DNA of 28,160 nucleotides, from IMG/VR virus record IMGVR_UViG_3300023179_000410, positions 1-28,160 of that record; one strand, written 5' to 3'. How positions within the stretch are numbered: the first letter of the stretch is position 1; each line of letters opens with the position of its first letter. A program made the translations under genes and the position numbers. Origin of the DNA: a virus. The notes under the pieces are model-generated. The model saw nothing but the letters and a program-made list of their open reading frames with translations, did no database searches and had not been told where the DNA came from. Positions 7,419 through 15,471 of the stretch are shown piece by piece.

Positions 7419-7445
7419 GCCAGACCCTAAATTTCGGGCTTCTGA

Positions 7446-8741
7446 CTAAGTATTCTTCCAATTCTTAACCGCATTTGCATTAGCATGACTAAATTCTAGC
7501 CTATCAACCAGCTTGACTGCCCCACCATCGTGCCCTACAGCCACAAAACCTTCGGGCCTAGTTACTTGATATCCTGTATCTGTTTTAATAAAGGTATTGG
7601 CATAGCTTTCAATTTGGGTTAGCTTTTTGATTATTATTAATTTTAACTCTATTACCTTTTTATATATTGCCAAAACACCCAACAATGTGTTGCTGTGATC
7701 AGCTATAAATTCTTCTTTTTCCTTGATCTTACTCAAACGAGCTTGTGCAGCTTTGCTGTCTGGGCCACCCTTTAATTGGGCTATGGCCTTTTCCTGCTCA
7801 CCTTTATAATAAGACACAAATTGTTTAAGGAATTTGGTTGGGTCGGCCAGTGGTTGCCCTGCATTGACCAATGAATTTATAAATGGCTTTACAAATTTTG
7901 AAAATTCTGTGTTTGCTGAATCTTTATCAGCTGTGGCGCTGGTTTTCAATACCTTGTTGAAATTGTGAGGGGTAATTTTCCTCAATGTTATAGCAGCTTG
8001 ACCTAGGCCACGTTGCAGATTTGAATTTTCTTCAGGCGTTAAACTAGCTATACCTGTGTAATCATGGTAAAAAGCATCATCAAACCAAACATTTTTAGAT
8101 TGATTTAAACCTGCAACACTGAATCCAAATCTGGCATTCATGTGCAAAATATCTGGGCCTTCATAATAGGTATGAAATATAATACCCAACTTGGCACTGG
8201 CCATTTTTTTAGCCAATGCCGAATCAGCTTTGACTGCATAAGTAATGGTATTGGGGGTAAAAGTAAGGTAATTTTCGCCATCAATAGTATTGTTTACTAA
8301 GTCACTGGCAGTAAACATTAAATCGCCTTTTATTACTCCGCTAATGCCCAAACCAGGCAAATATTTTAAACACAATTCTAATTTATCTGCCAAGCCAGGC
8401 CTTTCACTATACCATTTTTTAATGTCTCTTTTGGTTTTACAAATCTTAGGTTCACCCTGTGCAAAAACGCTTTTGGTTCCAACAAAAAATTTACCGTCAC
8501 TGGGATCTATTCCACAGGTTATACTGGGCGCCCCGTCCCATTTTATAGTTATATTGCTGGACTTGCCGCTGCCCTGCACCAGCATCGATCTAATGCTTTC
8601 AATATAATTTAGTGCTTTTTGTGCTCCGAGATATCCCTCATTGAAAATTAAATCTTCAATGTGTTCTAAGTGTGCGGCTTTTTCTGTAGCTGATTCACAT
8701 AAAAGCCATTTTGGAGTCTTTTTAATTTCAAATAACTTCAT
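7446..8741 (-). CDS. DUF6267-like protein with nucleotidyltransferase/ligase-type motifs
   Basis: 431 residues from ATG 8739-8741, which overlaps the upstream TGA. The sequence HLEHIEDLIFNEG, then ITIKWDGAPS (Lys67) and FFVGTKSVF, resembles the phage family I know as DUF6267. KWDG is the KxDG motif I of DNA/RNA ligases and capping enzymes, where Lys carries the nucleotidyl group. GVIKGDLMF (135-143), LGIIFHTYYEG (185-194), EGFVA (397-401) and VKLVDR (409-414) fall where motifs III to V would. Residues 300-375 are a Lys/Glu-rich helical insertion. It probably transfers or binds a nucleotide, perhaps as an RNA or DNA end-joining enzyme. The activity is inferred; the motif I match is direct. Confidence 0.8.
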   Translation of the reverse strand: MKLFEIKKTPKWLLCESATEKAAHLEHIEDLIFNEGYLGAQKALNYIESIRSMLVQGSGKSSNITIKWDGAPSITCGIDPSDGKFFVGTKSVFAQGEPKICKTKRDIKKWYSERPGLADKLELCLKYLPGLGISGVIKGDLMFTASDLVNNTIDGENYLTFTPNTITYAVKADSALAKKMASAKLGIIFHTYYEGPDILHMNARFGFSVAGLNQSKNVWFDDAFYHDYTGIASLTPEENSNLQRGLGQAAITLRKITPHNFNKVLKTSATADKDSANTEFSKFVKPFINSLVNAGQPLADPTKFLKQFVSYYKGEQEKAIAQLKGGPDSKAAQARLSKIKEKEEFIADHSNTLLGVLAIYKKVIELKLIIIKKLTQIESYANTFIKTDTGYQVTRPEGFVAVGHDGGAVKLVDRLEFSHANANAVKNWKNT

Positions 8742-9508
8742 ATGATTGGTCCTAAATTCACTGCGCGGCCTGCGGCAATTTCCCCATTTAACCAATTAAT
8801 ACTTGAAACCCCGGTAATAATATCACCCTCTAATGGAGTCGAATCGCCACCGACGCTTTCAAGATGCCATTCTTGTGACTCCGGATCTTTATAGTAACTG
8901 CCGCCAGCTGGACTAATAACTTTGTAAACCACATTTGTAGGGTTTATTTTTTTGGCTCTTCCCGCATTTACTTCTCCATTTAACCAATCTATGCTTGCTT
9001 GATTGTTAACAACGGTATGGTCATCTGCCCTCTTCCATTCATTGCTGGATGGATCATAGAGATACTTACGTTTATTTTTTGGGTTTACCACCAATAATAT
9101 TTGGTTTGAGGGAGTAAAGTCGGACAATGACTTATTTGCCATACTTTTAGCCGTTTGTCTAGCTTCTGCTGCCGATAAAAAATAATCCCACAATGTAGCT
9201 AATGTAAAATTCAAAGGCAAGTTAATTCTTTTTATATTCCCCAAAATATAAGAGGCAGTTTTTTGATCCTCGCCCGATGTCATGTATTTGTTTAGATAAT
9301 CTATTGCTATTTTTTTAATTTGATCGGCATTGGCTGTGTTGTTTATATCTAAATTATTGGCCTTCAATCTCTTGGTTAAATCGTCATAACCAGTCTTTGC
9401 AATTGCTTTTAAAACTGCTGAGTTTTTATTACGGTCAGAAGCAGCAGTGAATTTATTTATTACCCCGTTCAAAAAGCCTGCTTCACCTATGATTTCAATT
9501 GATTTCAT
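8738..9508 (-). CDS. Unknown phage protein with internal C-terminal repeat (256 aa)
   Basis: 256 residues. The N-terminal half is helical (residues 1-120). The C-terminal half holds two related units: YLYDPSSNEWKRAD leading to ASIDWLNGEVNAGRA, and YYKDPESQEWHLES leading to SSINWLNGEIAAGRA. Each has a (Y/D)P(S/E)S(N/Q)EW turn and an SI(D/N)WLNGE(V/I) helix. It starts at ATG 9506-9508, overlapping the preceding gene by 14 bases, and its stop overlaps the ligase-like gene, so the three form one unit. No known domain was recognised. A virion or assembly role is possible from context. Confidence 0.78.
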   Translation of the reverse strand: MKSIEIIGEAGFLNGVINKFTAASDRNKNSAVLKAIAKTGYDDLTKRLKANNLDINNTANADQIKKIAIDYLNKYMTSGEDQKTASYILGNIKRINLPLNFTLATLWDYFLSAAEARQTAKSMANKSLSDFTPSNQILLVVNPKNKRKYLYDPSSNEWKRADDHTVVNNQASIDWLNGEVNAGRAKKINPTNVVYKVISPAGGSYYKDPESQEWHLESVGGDSTPLEGDIITGVSSINWLNGEIAAGRAVNLGPII

Positions 9509-9758
9509 TTTTGCCTTCTTGTTTAAGACGTTTTACTCCTCTACTAAACTTATTGGGATCCTGGGCTCTTATGCTATTTAAAAGGCGCCTTTCCAATTCT
9601 TCAGACTGAACTGCATCATAATTTTCTCTAATAAAGTTAATCAGATTGATTGCCCCTTGGATAACATGATTGGCCCTACTTTCTATTAGATTTTCACGAT
9701 CTTTATGCAATCGTAAAGTATCTAATTCTTCCAATAGGCTGCGAGTTTTTTTCTGCAA
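9495..9758 (-). CDS. Small helical unknown protein, TTG start (87 aa)
   Basis: 87 residues, highly charged and helical (RSLLEELDTLRLHKDRENLI, then SEELERRLLNSIRAQ). The start is a TTG at 9756-9758, chosen because CGGAG lies seven bases upstream and no better start follows. A CTAAATAC box at 9780-9786 provides a late-type promoter. It is coupled to the next gene by a 14-base overlap. Function unknown. Confidence 0.7.
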   Translation of the reverse strand: MQKKTRSLLEELDTLRLHKDRENLIESRANHVIQGAINLINFIRENYDAVQSEELERRLLNSIRAQDPNKFSRGVKRLKQEGKNEIN

Positions 9759-9779
9759 GGTAGTACTCCGTATAACTTG

Positions 9780-9786
9780 TATTTAG
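9780..9786 (-). promoter_or_regulatory. T4 late-promoter-like box CTAAATA
   Basis: CTAAATAC on the minus strand, about 22 bases before the TTG start at 9758, with CGGAG between. It overlaps the stop codon of the helicase gene and would start the late unit 9758 to 7446. Confidence 0.55.
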
Positions 9787-11222
9787 CCATTTGTTTTTAG
9801 ACTTGAGATCAAGTGTTTTAACTTAGCACTTTGTATTTCTCCGCTGGATTTGCCAGCCAATGGGTCTATTCCATCTCGTGGTTTGGCTCGTTCCCAGGGT
9901 TTGTTTGCATTGGAGTCGCTAGTCCCCTTGGATTTAATTTGCTGCATAATGCTACTGACTTGTGGTTTTAGTGTACCTGGTGTTCCCTGTGCTTCCTCGC
10001 CGGGATCAGTGATACGCAAACTATCTACGTCAAAATCCAAATCAATTTTTTGACCCAGGCCTGAACTTGTACGAGTTTTCATACACTGTATTTGATATCT
10101 ACCACGCTCACGCATCGCTCTGCTGGTAAAAATGCCAATAACATTGTCAGCAGTTTGAATCTTACTGATCCCTCCCGATATGTGGCTGTGATCAAATTCA
10201 ACTTCCTCAACTGCTGACCTATTTAATTGTGCTGCTGTAACAACCACCGACTGTGTTTCCATAGCTAAATTTCTTAGTTCCTCACTAACATACTTGTCTT
10301 TGACAAACAAGTCAGAAGGGGAAACCTTTACACTCAATGGCATCATTAAATCCAAATAATCCACCAATAAAATATCAGGAGTTTTACCCGTTTTTACTTT
10401 ATATTCCTTGATATACGATCTAAGGTCATTGCAATTTTTACCTGATGGCAAATACTTAATTTGAACTCCGCCTGCATTTTTACCAGTTACCCTAACTTTT
10501 AGCTCAACATCATCCAAGTTTTTAAAAATCTCCCGGCTGGAAATGCCAGTGATCATTGAGTCTATACGCATACCCACCAATTCTTCACTGAGCTCAAAAG
10601 TAAAATAAATCACATTTAAACCGGCTAAAGAAAAATTGACTCCAAGATTGGCTAAGAATAAACTCTTTCCACCGCCTGACCCTGCACAAAAAATATCAAG
10701 CTCTCCACGCTTAAATCCGCCATATAACTTTTTGTCCAGTGTGGGCCAGCCTGTTGTGATTTGACCATTATTGTCTTTGAGTTTCATTAGTCGAGCTCGT
10801 GGATCAGCAAAGTAATCTGTACCCATGTCCTTGGTCAAACTAATTTGAACTGCATCTTTGATAATTTTTTCCACAGGATCATACTCACCCTTTTCCAACA
10901 TGTCTGCACATTTTAAAATCGCACGTTCAAGTTCCTGCCTGCGTGTAAAACTCTCAAACTCCCCCAGGAACCATTCATAATGGCTATCTAATAAATCTGG
11001 TATTGGCTTTAAATCTACTCCTGTTACGGCTTTGACTTGCTCAATTGAAGCCATGGCTTTGTAGTCATCAACATGATCTTTGATAAATTTTGCTGCGGAC
11101 CTTAGACTTCTGTCAAAGTTTTCAGGATTGTAAATATTTTGTATTCTTATGTAACTGCCATGATCCTGCAATATCATTTCCAAAAAAAGTTTTTGCAAGT
11201 CTGCTGAATATTCCTTACTCAT
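9783..11222 (-). CDS. gp41: Replicative DNA helicase, T4 gp41/DnaB-like
   Basis: 479 residues, the size of T4 gp41. The N-terminal helical domain is followed by a RecA-like core: TGWPTLDKKLYGGFKRGELDIFCAGSGGGKS with Walker A at 181-187, YFTFELSEEL (207-215), Walker B ILLVDYLDLM (284-293) and a VVVTAAQLNRS motif. It should unwind the phage replication fork as a hexamer moving 5' to 3' on the lagging strand. The C-terminal 60 residues are a basic, low-complexity tail. ATG 11220-11222 overlaps the primase stop by eight bases, so helicase and primase are made from one message, in keeping with their joint primosome role. Confidence 0.95.
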   Translation of the reverse strand: MSKEYSADLQKLFLEMILQDHGSYIRIQNIYNPENFDRSLRSAAKFIKDHVDDYKAMASIEQVKAVTGVDLKPIPDLLDSHYEWFLGEFESFTRRQELERAILKCADMLEKGEYDPVEKIIKDAVQISLTKDMGTDYFADPRARLMKLKDNNGQITTGWPTLDKKLYGGFKRGELDIFCAGSGGGKSLFLANLGVNFSLAGLNVIYFTFELSEELVGMRIDSMITGISSREIFKNLDDVELKVRVTGKNAGGVQIKYLPSGKNCNDLRSYIKEYKVKTGKTPDILLVDYLDLMMPLSVKVSPSDLFVKDKYVSEELRNLAMETQSVVVTAAQLNRSAVEEVEFDHSHISGGISKIQTADNVIGIFTSRAMRERGRYQIQCMKTRTSSGLGQKIDLDFDVDSLRITDPGEEAQGTPGTLKPQVSSIMQQIKSKGTSDSNANKPWERAKPRDGIDPLAGKSSGEIQSAKLKHLISSLKTNG

Positions 11223-12264
11223 ATTTTTTAGATAATAGTTTTATTTTTAATTTGTTTGACTCTCTAGAGTCTAGAATCGCTTTTAATGTAAATAGTTTGC
11301 CATACTTTATAACCGCAGCATTTATATCTTTGCATGTTTCTGCCCAAACTGGAAAACTTACACTCCAACCGAATTCCATGGCCTGTTCTATGGTACGTTG
11401 GCCAGACCAAACACTTCGACCACGATTATTAACCTGTGCGTCAAAATCTGGAACTACTATTACTTCTTTCCCCAATGACTCAATTAATTCTGCTTGGTTA
11501 TCTGAAATTTCATTGCCCTGAATACTGACTGCATCTAAGCTCATTGCATCCATGGGGCCTTCGCTGACTATAACGAACTTATTATTTACCGCTTGGCGAT
11601 CTAGATTAAAGACAAAATCACTGGGGGTATTACTTAGATATTTGGGTTTAATTGAGTTGTCTATAGCTCTGGCAGTGTATCCCACAATTTGGTTTTTGTA
11701 AACAAATGGTATAATAATTCTTCGATTTAGCCTTTCTTCAGTGTCTGGCGACCAATAAAAGTCATAGTTTTTTAAATTGATAGCCCTACTGCCAATATAG
11801 TTCAAGGCTTCCATAAAATCTGAGTGTACAGTGTTTTCAACATTGTCAGAATAATAATTTGCCCACTCAGTCAATGTTAAAGCCGTTTCTGGCAGTTTTC
11901 TTGGTTCAAAGGAAATTTCTTCTTGATCTTTTATATCCTCTGGAGTAATCAATTCTTTGATGCGTACAGATTCAATTATTAATCTCTGTATTTCATTTTC
12001 ATCAGCCCCTAGCCAAAACAAAAATTTTCTAAATTTGAAACTTAGAATTCTGCCTGGAGTATAACTGGTTTTGAATTTGCAATTAAAACAGGAATACGAA
12101 ATTTTGGAGTCGGCATTTACAATAATCCCACCCCTACCACGTGTATCGGCAGTTTCCCCGTTGTGGGTACAGCAGACTGCATTGAAACTGATCCAACCAC
12201 CCTGAGTGTACTTTTTCTTGGCCGGTAATATACTTAATGTGTAATCTTTAACTGAGCTAAACAT
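11215..12264 (-). CDS. gp61: DNA primase, T4 gp61-like
   Basis: 349 residues, as in T4 gp61. The N-terminal zinc-binding domain has Cys31/Cys32, His34, Cys59 and Cys62 (VCCTHNGE and YSCFNCKF). A TOPRIM catalytic domain follows: VSEGPMDAMS with Glu235, VPDFDAQ with Asp273 and Asp275, and KDINAA (Lys312, Asp313). It makes RNA primers for lagging-strand synthesis together with the helicase encoded immediately downstream. ATG 12262-12264 sits only eight bases after a TATAAT box, with only a weak CTAAG-like ribosome site. RNA-priming activity is inferred from the family. Confidence 0.94.
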   Translation of the reverse strand: MFSSVKDYTLSILPAKKKYTQGGWISFNAVCCTHNGETADTRGRGGIIVNADSKISYSCFNCKFKTSYTPGRILSFKFRKFLFWLGADENEIQRLIIESVRIKELITPEDIKDQEEISFEPRKLPETALTLTEWANYYSDNVENTVHSDFMEALNYIGSRAINLKNYDFYWSPDTEERLNRRIIIPFVYKNQIVGYTARAIDNSIKPKYLSNTPSDFVFNLDRQAVNNKFVIVSEGPMDAMSLDAVSIQGNEISDNQAELIESLGKEVIVVPDFDAQVNNRGRSVWSGQRTIEQAMEFGWSVSFPVWAETCKDINAAVIKYGKLFTLKAILDSRESNKLKIKLLSKKYE

Positions 12265-12272
12265 CTTAGCTT

Positions 12273-12301
12273 ATTATACACATTACATTTTTGAAATACA
12301 A
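12273..12301 (-). promoter_or_regulatory. Candidate sigma70-type promoter for primase-helicase
   Basis: TTGTAT (12296-12301), a 17-bp spacer, then a perfect TATAAT (12273-12278) on the minus strand. The -35 matches only TTG. The -10 is eight bases from the primase ATG. Confidence 0.5.
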
Positions 12302-12348
12302 TGTTAATGGTTACTATCAACAAAAAGTCAGAAATACTCAAAACCGAT

Positions 12349-13953
12349 TTATATTATACTCCAATGAGCCCCAGTCCATAAAACAGTCATTGATCCATAA
12401 TTAGAAGCTATATCCACTGAAGCGCTGCCATCAATAGTATCAGTATTACTGGTAGCCACTGTGATACGTTTAGACCCTGCACCAGCTGACCCACCTTCGT
12501 CTTTGATTATAAACTGACGGCCAATGGGTACGGTAGACCCTGCTGGTAATGTTACGACACATGAGCCTGTAGCAGATCTTATAGTACCAAAATATTGGTC
12601 TTCTATAGACAATGTAGCAGTGGCCGAATTGTTGCCAGTGATCACTGATTGTAACCCATTTATCTTGGAAATAGTTACATTGCCTGTAGATCCAGATAAA
12701 ACGATGTTGTTGCCACTGGTTAAATTGGTAACCGCCAATACTGATCCGCTCAATGTCAAGTTGCCAGAACTTGTTACATTACCACTTAAAGTTATCCCAC
12801 TAACTGTTCCTGTACCCTGTACATTGGTAACTGTTCCAACTCCGGTTAAGTGTGACCCATTGCCCAGTATATAGTTACCTGTGATATTACCCAAAGAGCT
12901 TATTGCTCCTGTATTAGTCAAATTGGTAGAATTTAAGTTTGATACTGTAATGTTAGTTAAGAAAAATCCTGCGGTATTTGCTGTACCTATGGAATTATTG
13001 CTTTGGGTGCCACCAACGTGGAAGATTAATTTTGTATTAGCACTGGCTGTACCCAGTGTTAAATCTCCGCCAACATTATATAAGTATCCAGTATTTGGTC
13101 CACCAATTGAGTACGCAGGATCAGCATAGGTACTGGAATTTATACCCATGTCTATATAATAATTATCATCAGTTCCAAGATTATTCACAGCAACCAAATC
13201 ACTGCTGGCTTTAGTACCAGTGCTGTGATTTTTAATCACATGTTGCATATATGAATTAACATTACCATCTATTTGAATAGCAGAATTACCGAAATCGTAT
13301 CCCAGATAGTTAGATCCAAAATGTGCAGTTCGTGCTACATACAAAATGTCCAATGCACTGGTATTTGCAGTTAAATTTGAAGTCTTTAATCCGGCAACTC
13401 CAGTATCCCATCTGTCATTGACCAAATTATAAAGAATACTTCGTGCAAAAGCATTCGCACCCAATATTACACCACCGGCATCAATTTGACTTGAATCAGT
13501 TGCAGTATTGGCCAGCGTCATTGTTTTACTTGTTATTGTGGACTGTCCTGCAGAAGTAGTTATGCCATTAACAGTTAAGTTTCCTGTTATAGTCAAATTG
13601 GCAAAGGTCACAGTGGAATTTGTTGCAATATTTTGAGGCAAACTAAGTGTTAAATTTTTACTGCCTGCATCATAAACAGTTACTTGATTGGGTGTCCCTG
13701 TAACTCCTTGAACCCCTGTTGCATCAATACCAACATTACCCACTGATTGGGTCTGAGTCAAACCTACCCCAACGGTAATGGAAGTAACTGCCACAGTATC
13801 AATCAGGTTTGAAACAGGGTGACCACCTGGGGTTTCGCCATCATGAACTAGTAAATCATAATTATCAGTATTAATAGTGATCTCACCCTGAGGACCAATG
13901 TAAGTGCTATTTTCTACAGTGTTTCCTCTTTTCCATTGAACTGTTTTACTCAT
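12349..13953 (-). CDS. Tail-fibre-like virion protein (534 aa)
   Basis: 534 residues. The N-terminus (VQWKRGNTVENSTYIGPQGE, then YDLLVHDGETPGGHPV) is the RG...GE(I/L)...LLVHDG module shared by phage fibre proteins. The body is made of Asn/Thr/Ser/Gly-rich beta repeats with recurring TLSGNVTSSGNLTLSG-like and NLTNTGAISSLGNITGNY-like units and the fibre motif ILGNGSHLTG. The C-terminus has a RQFIIKDEGGSAG...ITV...TIDGS domain ending in a Trp segment, a fold seen at fibre tips. It is likely a receptor-contacting fibre or baseplate decoration. ATG 13951-13953 overlaps the upstream TAA (TAATG) and has GGGA upstream. Confidence 0.86.
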   Translation of the reverse strand: MSKTVQWKRGNTVENSTYIGPQGEITINTDNYDLLVHDGETPGGHPVSNLIDTVAVTSITVGVGLTQTQSVGNVGIDATGVQGVTGTPNQVTVYDAGSKNLTLSLPQNIATNSTVTFANLTITGNLTVNGITTSAGQSTITSKTMTLANTATDSSQIDAGGVILGANAFARSILYNLVNDRWDTGVAGLKTSNLTANTSALDILYVARTAHFGSNYLGYDFGNSAIQIDGNVNSYMQHVIKNHSTGTKASSDLVAVNNLGTDDNYYIDMGINSSTYADPAYSIGGPNTGYLYNVGGDLTLGTASANTKLIFHVGGTQSNNSIGTANTAGFFLTNITVSNLNSTNLTNTGAISSLGNITGNYILGNGSHLTGVGTVTNVQGTGTVSGITLSGNVTSSGNLTLSGSVLAVTNLTSGNNIVLSGSTGNVTISKINGLQSVITGNNSATATLSIEDQYFGTIRSATGSCVVTLPAGSTVPIGRQFIIKDEGGSAGAGSKRITVATSNTDTIDGSASVDIASNYGSMTVLWTGAHWSII

Positions 13954-14471
13954 TATATGTTCCCAAAATCTTCGATTAGACTGTTATATCCATCACCAAC
14001 TTGTCCCAAATCTAACCCTGGAGTATTAACGGGATATGCGCTGGGTATAAGTCTTATTTGTCCTATGGCATTATAATTATCGCCCACATAAGCTGCAATG
14101 TTGGCGGTGCCATTGTTTATTTTTATATTATAATTGTATTGCTCTCGTTCCAATTGGACTAGATCAAGATTGGTCAAGGTCACTGACCCCAGGCCAGCAC
14201 TGGCATTGGTAACAGTAACATTAGCGCTCAGCACTACGGTGGCGTTGGCATTTACATAAGCATCTACTAGATTAAAACTCAATGACAAGTTTGCTATGTT
14301 TATGGGTTTTTGGTCAGCATTTTGCACTTTTACTTTAAGTACATTGTCTACACCTTTGTATATATCTAGGGTTCGTGTGTACACTACTCTGTTCCTTTGT
14401 TCAACCGTAGGATCTATGTCATATTGCACTAAGATCGCGTTATCATAACTATATGCGTTTATTTGTTGCAT
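13953..14471 (-). CDS. Virion protein with BppU-like N-terminal fold (172 aa)
   Basis: 172 residues from ATG 14469-14471. An in-frame TTG at 14510 would add 13 residues but has no ribosome site. The centre (GVDNVLKVKVQNADQKPINI, SLSFNLVDAY, GLGSVTLTNLDLVQL, YNYNIKINNG) follows the pattern of baseplate-upper-protein N-terminal domains: a beta sandwich with 'D..PI.I...SLSF.L.D' and 'G...VTLT..D...L'. It is probably a baseplate or fibre-attachment protein acting with the coupled fibre gene downstream. A GATAAATAC box ends four bases before the ATG. Confidence 0.75.
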   Translation of the reverse strand: MQQINAYSYDNAILVQYDIDPTVEQRNRVVYTRTLDIYKGVDNVLKVKVQNADQKPINIANLSLSFNLVDAYVNANATVVLSANVTVTNASAGLGSVTLTNLDLVQLEREQYNYNIKINNGTANIAAYVGDNYNAIGQIRLIPSAYPVNTPGLDLGQVGDGYNSLIEDFGNI

Positions 14472-14475
14472 TAGG

Positions 14476-14483
14476 TATTTATC
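14476..14483 (-). promoter_or_regulatory. T4 late-promoter-like box GATAAATA
   Basis: GATAAATAC on the minus strand, four bases before ATG 14471. It faces away from the plus-strand box at 14512-14519, so the pair drives two divergent genes. Confidence 0.5.
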
Positions 14484-14511
14484 CCAGTTTAAGATTTGGC
14501 TTAAAACCAAA

Positions 14512-14519
14512 GATAAATA
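14512..14519 (+). promoter_or_regulatory. T4 late-promoter-like box GATAAATA on the plus strand
   Basis: AGATAAATAAC, ending five bases before the GTG start of the plus-strand gene. A T4-type late start site would fall on the GTG itself. Confidence 0.45.
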
Positions 14520-14524
14520 ACTTT

Positions 14525-14899
14525 GTGGATTTACATTATCAAAATTTATTAAAAGATCACCCTTTTCTCTCGTATTTGACCTACGGGGGCAATGAATACG
14601 TGGGTATCATTCAAAACATTGATGACATAATAACCAGTGTCTATGATTTCGCGGTTTTAAAAACAGAGAGTCAAAAAATATTATTTTTAAATCTCGGTGA
14701 AGCTTGGTGGTGGGAATCCAATAGGCAAATACCCATAAATATCTTTTTAAAACAGGATTGGGCCCAATTTAGACCCACTTTGAAAACTTTTAACAGTAAA
14801 GATGTAGAAATAATTTATGGACCAGCCCTGAGTCTTAAAGAATCAGCACAAAGAAGATCCAAAAGACGCAGTATTACCCTGGTGAGACGAGTAAGCTAA
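14525..14899 (+). CDS. Conserved phage protein of unknown function, only plus-strand gene (125 aa)
   Basis: 124 residues plus stop, starting at GTG 14525-14527 (DLHYQNLLKDHPFLSYLTYG). The frame is open further back, to an ATG at 14453, but that part lies inside the divergent gene and does not look conserved. Blocks I recognise from T4-like aquatic phages are HPFLSYLTYGGNEYVGIIQN, FLNLGEAWWWESNRQIPI and the basic end RSKRRSITLVRR. Function unknown; the basic tail may bind nucleic acid. Its stop overlaps the convergent gene's stop by a few bases. Coding reality is supported by these blocks and the local late-type box. Confidence 0.78.
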   Translation: MDLHYQNLLKDHPFLSYLTYGGNEYVGIIQNIDDIITSVYDFAVLKTESQKILFLNLGEAWWWESNRQIPINIFLKQDWAQFRPTLKTFNSKDVEIIYGPALSLKESAQRRSKRRSITLVRRVS

Positions 14900-15471
14900 T
14901 TTTCTGACAGCAAATTCATATGTACAACTACCAAATTTTGATAGGCGGCTGCATGAGCTTTTTTAAATCCATAACTGCCATCTTCTGATTTATCCCAAAT
15001 TGTCTTGGCGACTTCATTCCAAGGTAAACCAATTAAATGACGTTTAGCTGGTCTAATTGCAGCCATAAACATCATCAATCTCCCGGCAGAATTCACTGCT
15101 TCGGGGAATTTTATAAGAGTATTGTAGTGTGACCCAATATGTATTAACTTACTGCAAAAGTCGGGGTCATATAACTTATCCCAAGCTGGTTCACGATTCA
15201 TTAATTCTAATAGATGTTGCTCATTTTTAATTTGTTGATAGATTGAAACATTAAGAAAATCCAGCTTTAAATACCCACGTCTTTCTGCTTCTTGATAGTC
15301 TAAAGCAGCTCGGCCAGATTCTGGATCTACAGGAATAGCTGTTACATAAACACCGGTGGCATGCTTATGCAAAACACCATCTTTAAGAATAGAGGCCGGG
15401 GTATGGTCAAGCACCCCCAAAGCCTGAGATCTATCGCCGAAATCTATGTCAATATCACTGGTAAACTTCAT
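14896..15471 (-). CDS. Miniature DnaE-like (C-family polymerase palm) protein (191 aa)
   Basis: 191 residues from ATG 15469-15471, with GAGG upstream and an ATGA overlap with the previous stop. It aligns in order with bacterial DNA polymerase III alpha: DIDIDF (6-11) with E. coli PDFDVDF (catalytic D401, D403), KHATGVYVT (36-44) with the KHAGGVVI segment, YLKLDFLNV (67-75) with KFDFLGL (catalytic D555), AAIRPAKRHLIG (137-148) with the ALFRPGP segment, and SYGFKKAHAAAY (166-177) with YGFNKSHSAAY. It lacks PHP, most of the fingers, thumb and tail domains, at about one sixth of DnaE length. Whether it polymerises is unknown. It lies in a replication gene cluster. Confidence 0.78.
   Translation of the reverse strand: MKFTSDIDIDFGDRSQALGVLDHTPASILKDGVLHKHATGVYVTAIPVDPESGRAALDYQEAERRGYLKLDFLNVSIYQQIKNEQHLLELMNREPAWDKLYDPDFCSKLIHIGSHYNTLIKFPEAVNSAGRLMMFMAAIRPAKRHLIGLPWNEVAKTIWDKSEDGSYGFKKAHAAAYQNLVVVHMNLLSEN

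Noticed and set aside
7421-7445. Imperfect hairpin (CCC...GGG) after the ligase-like gene as a terminator
   Set aside because: The stem is only about three strong pairs and no T run follows on the minus strand.
12524-13129. Two plus-strand open frames opposite the fibre gene
   Set aside because: They are shadows of a repetitive, low-stop-codon fibre gene. They have no ribosome site, and their low-complexity Leu/Val/Pro-rich content mirrors the Asn/Thr/Ser-rich coding strand.
13953-14510. TTG start at 14510 for the BppU-like gene
   Set aside because: It has no ribosome site, it would run through the late-type boxes, and the added residues are not typical of the family.
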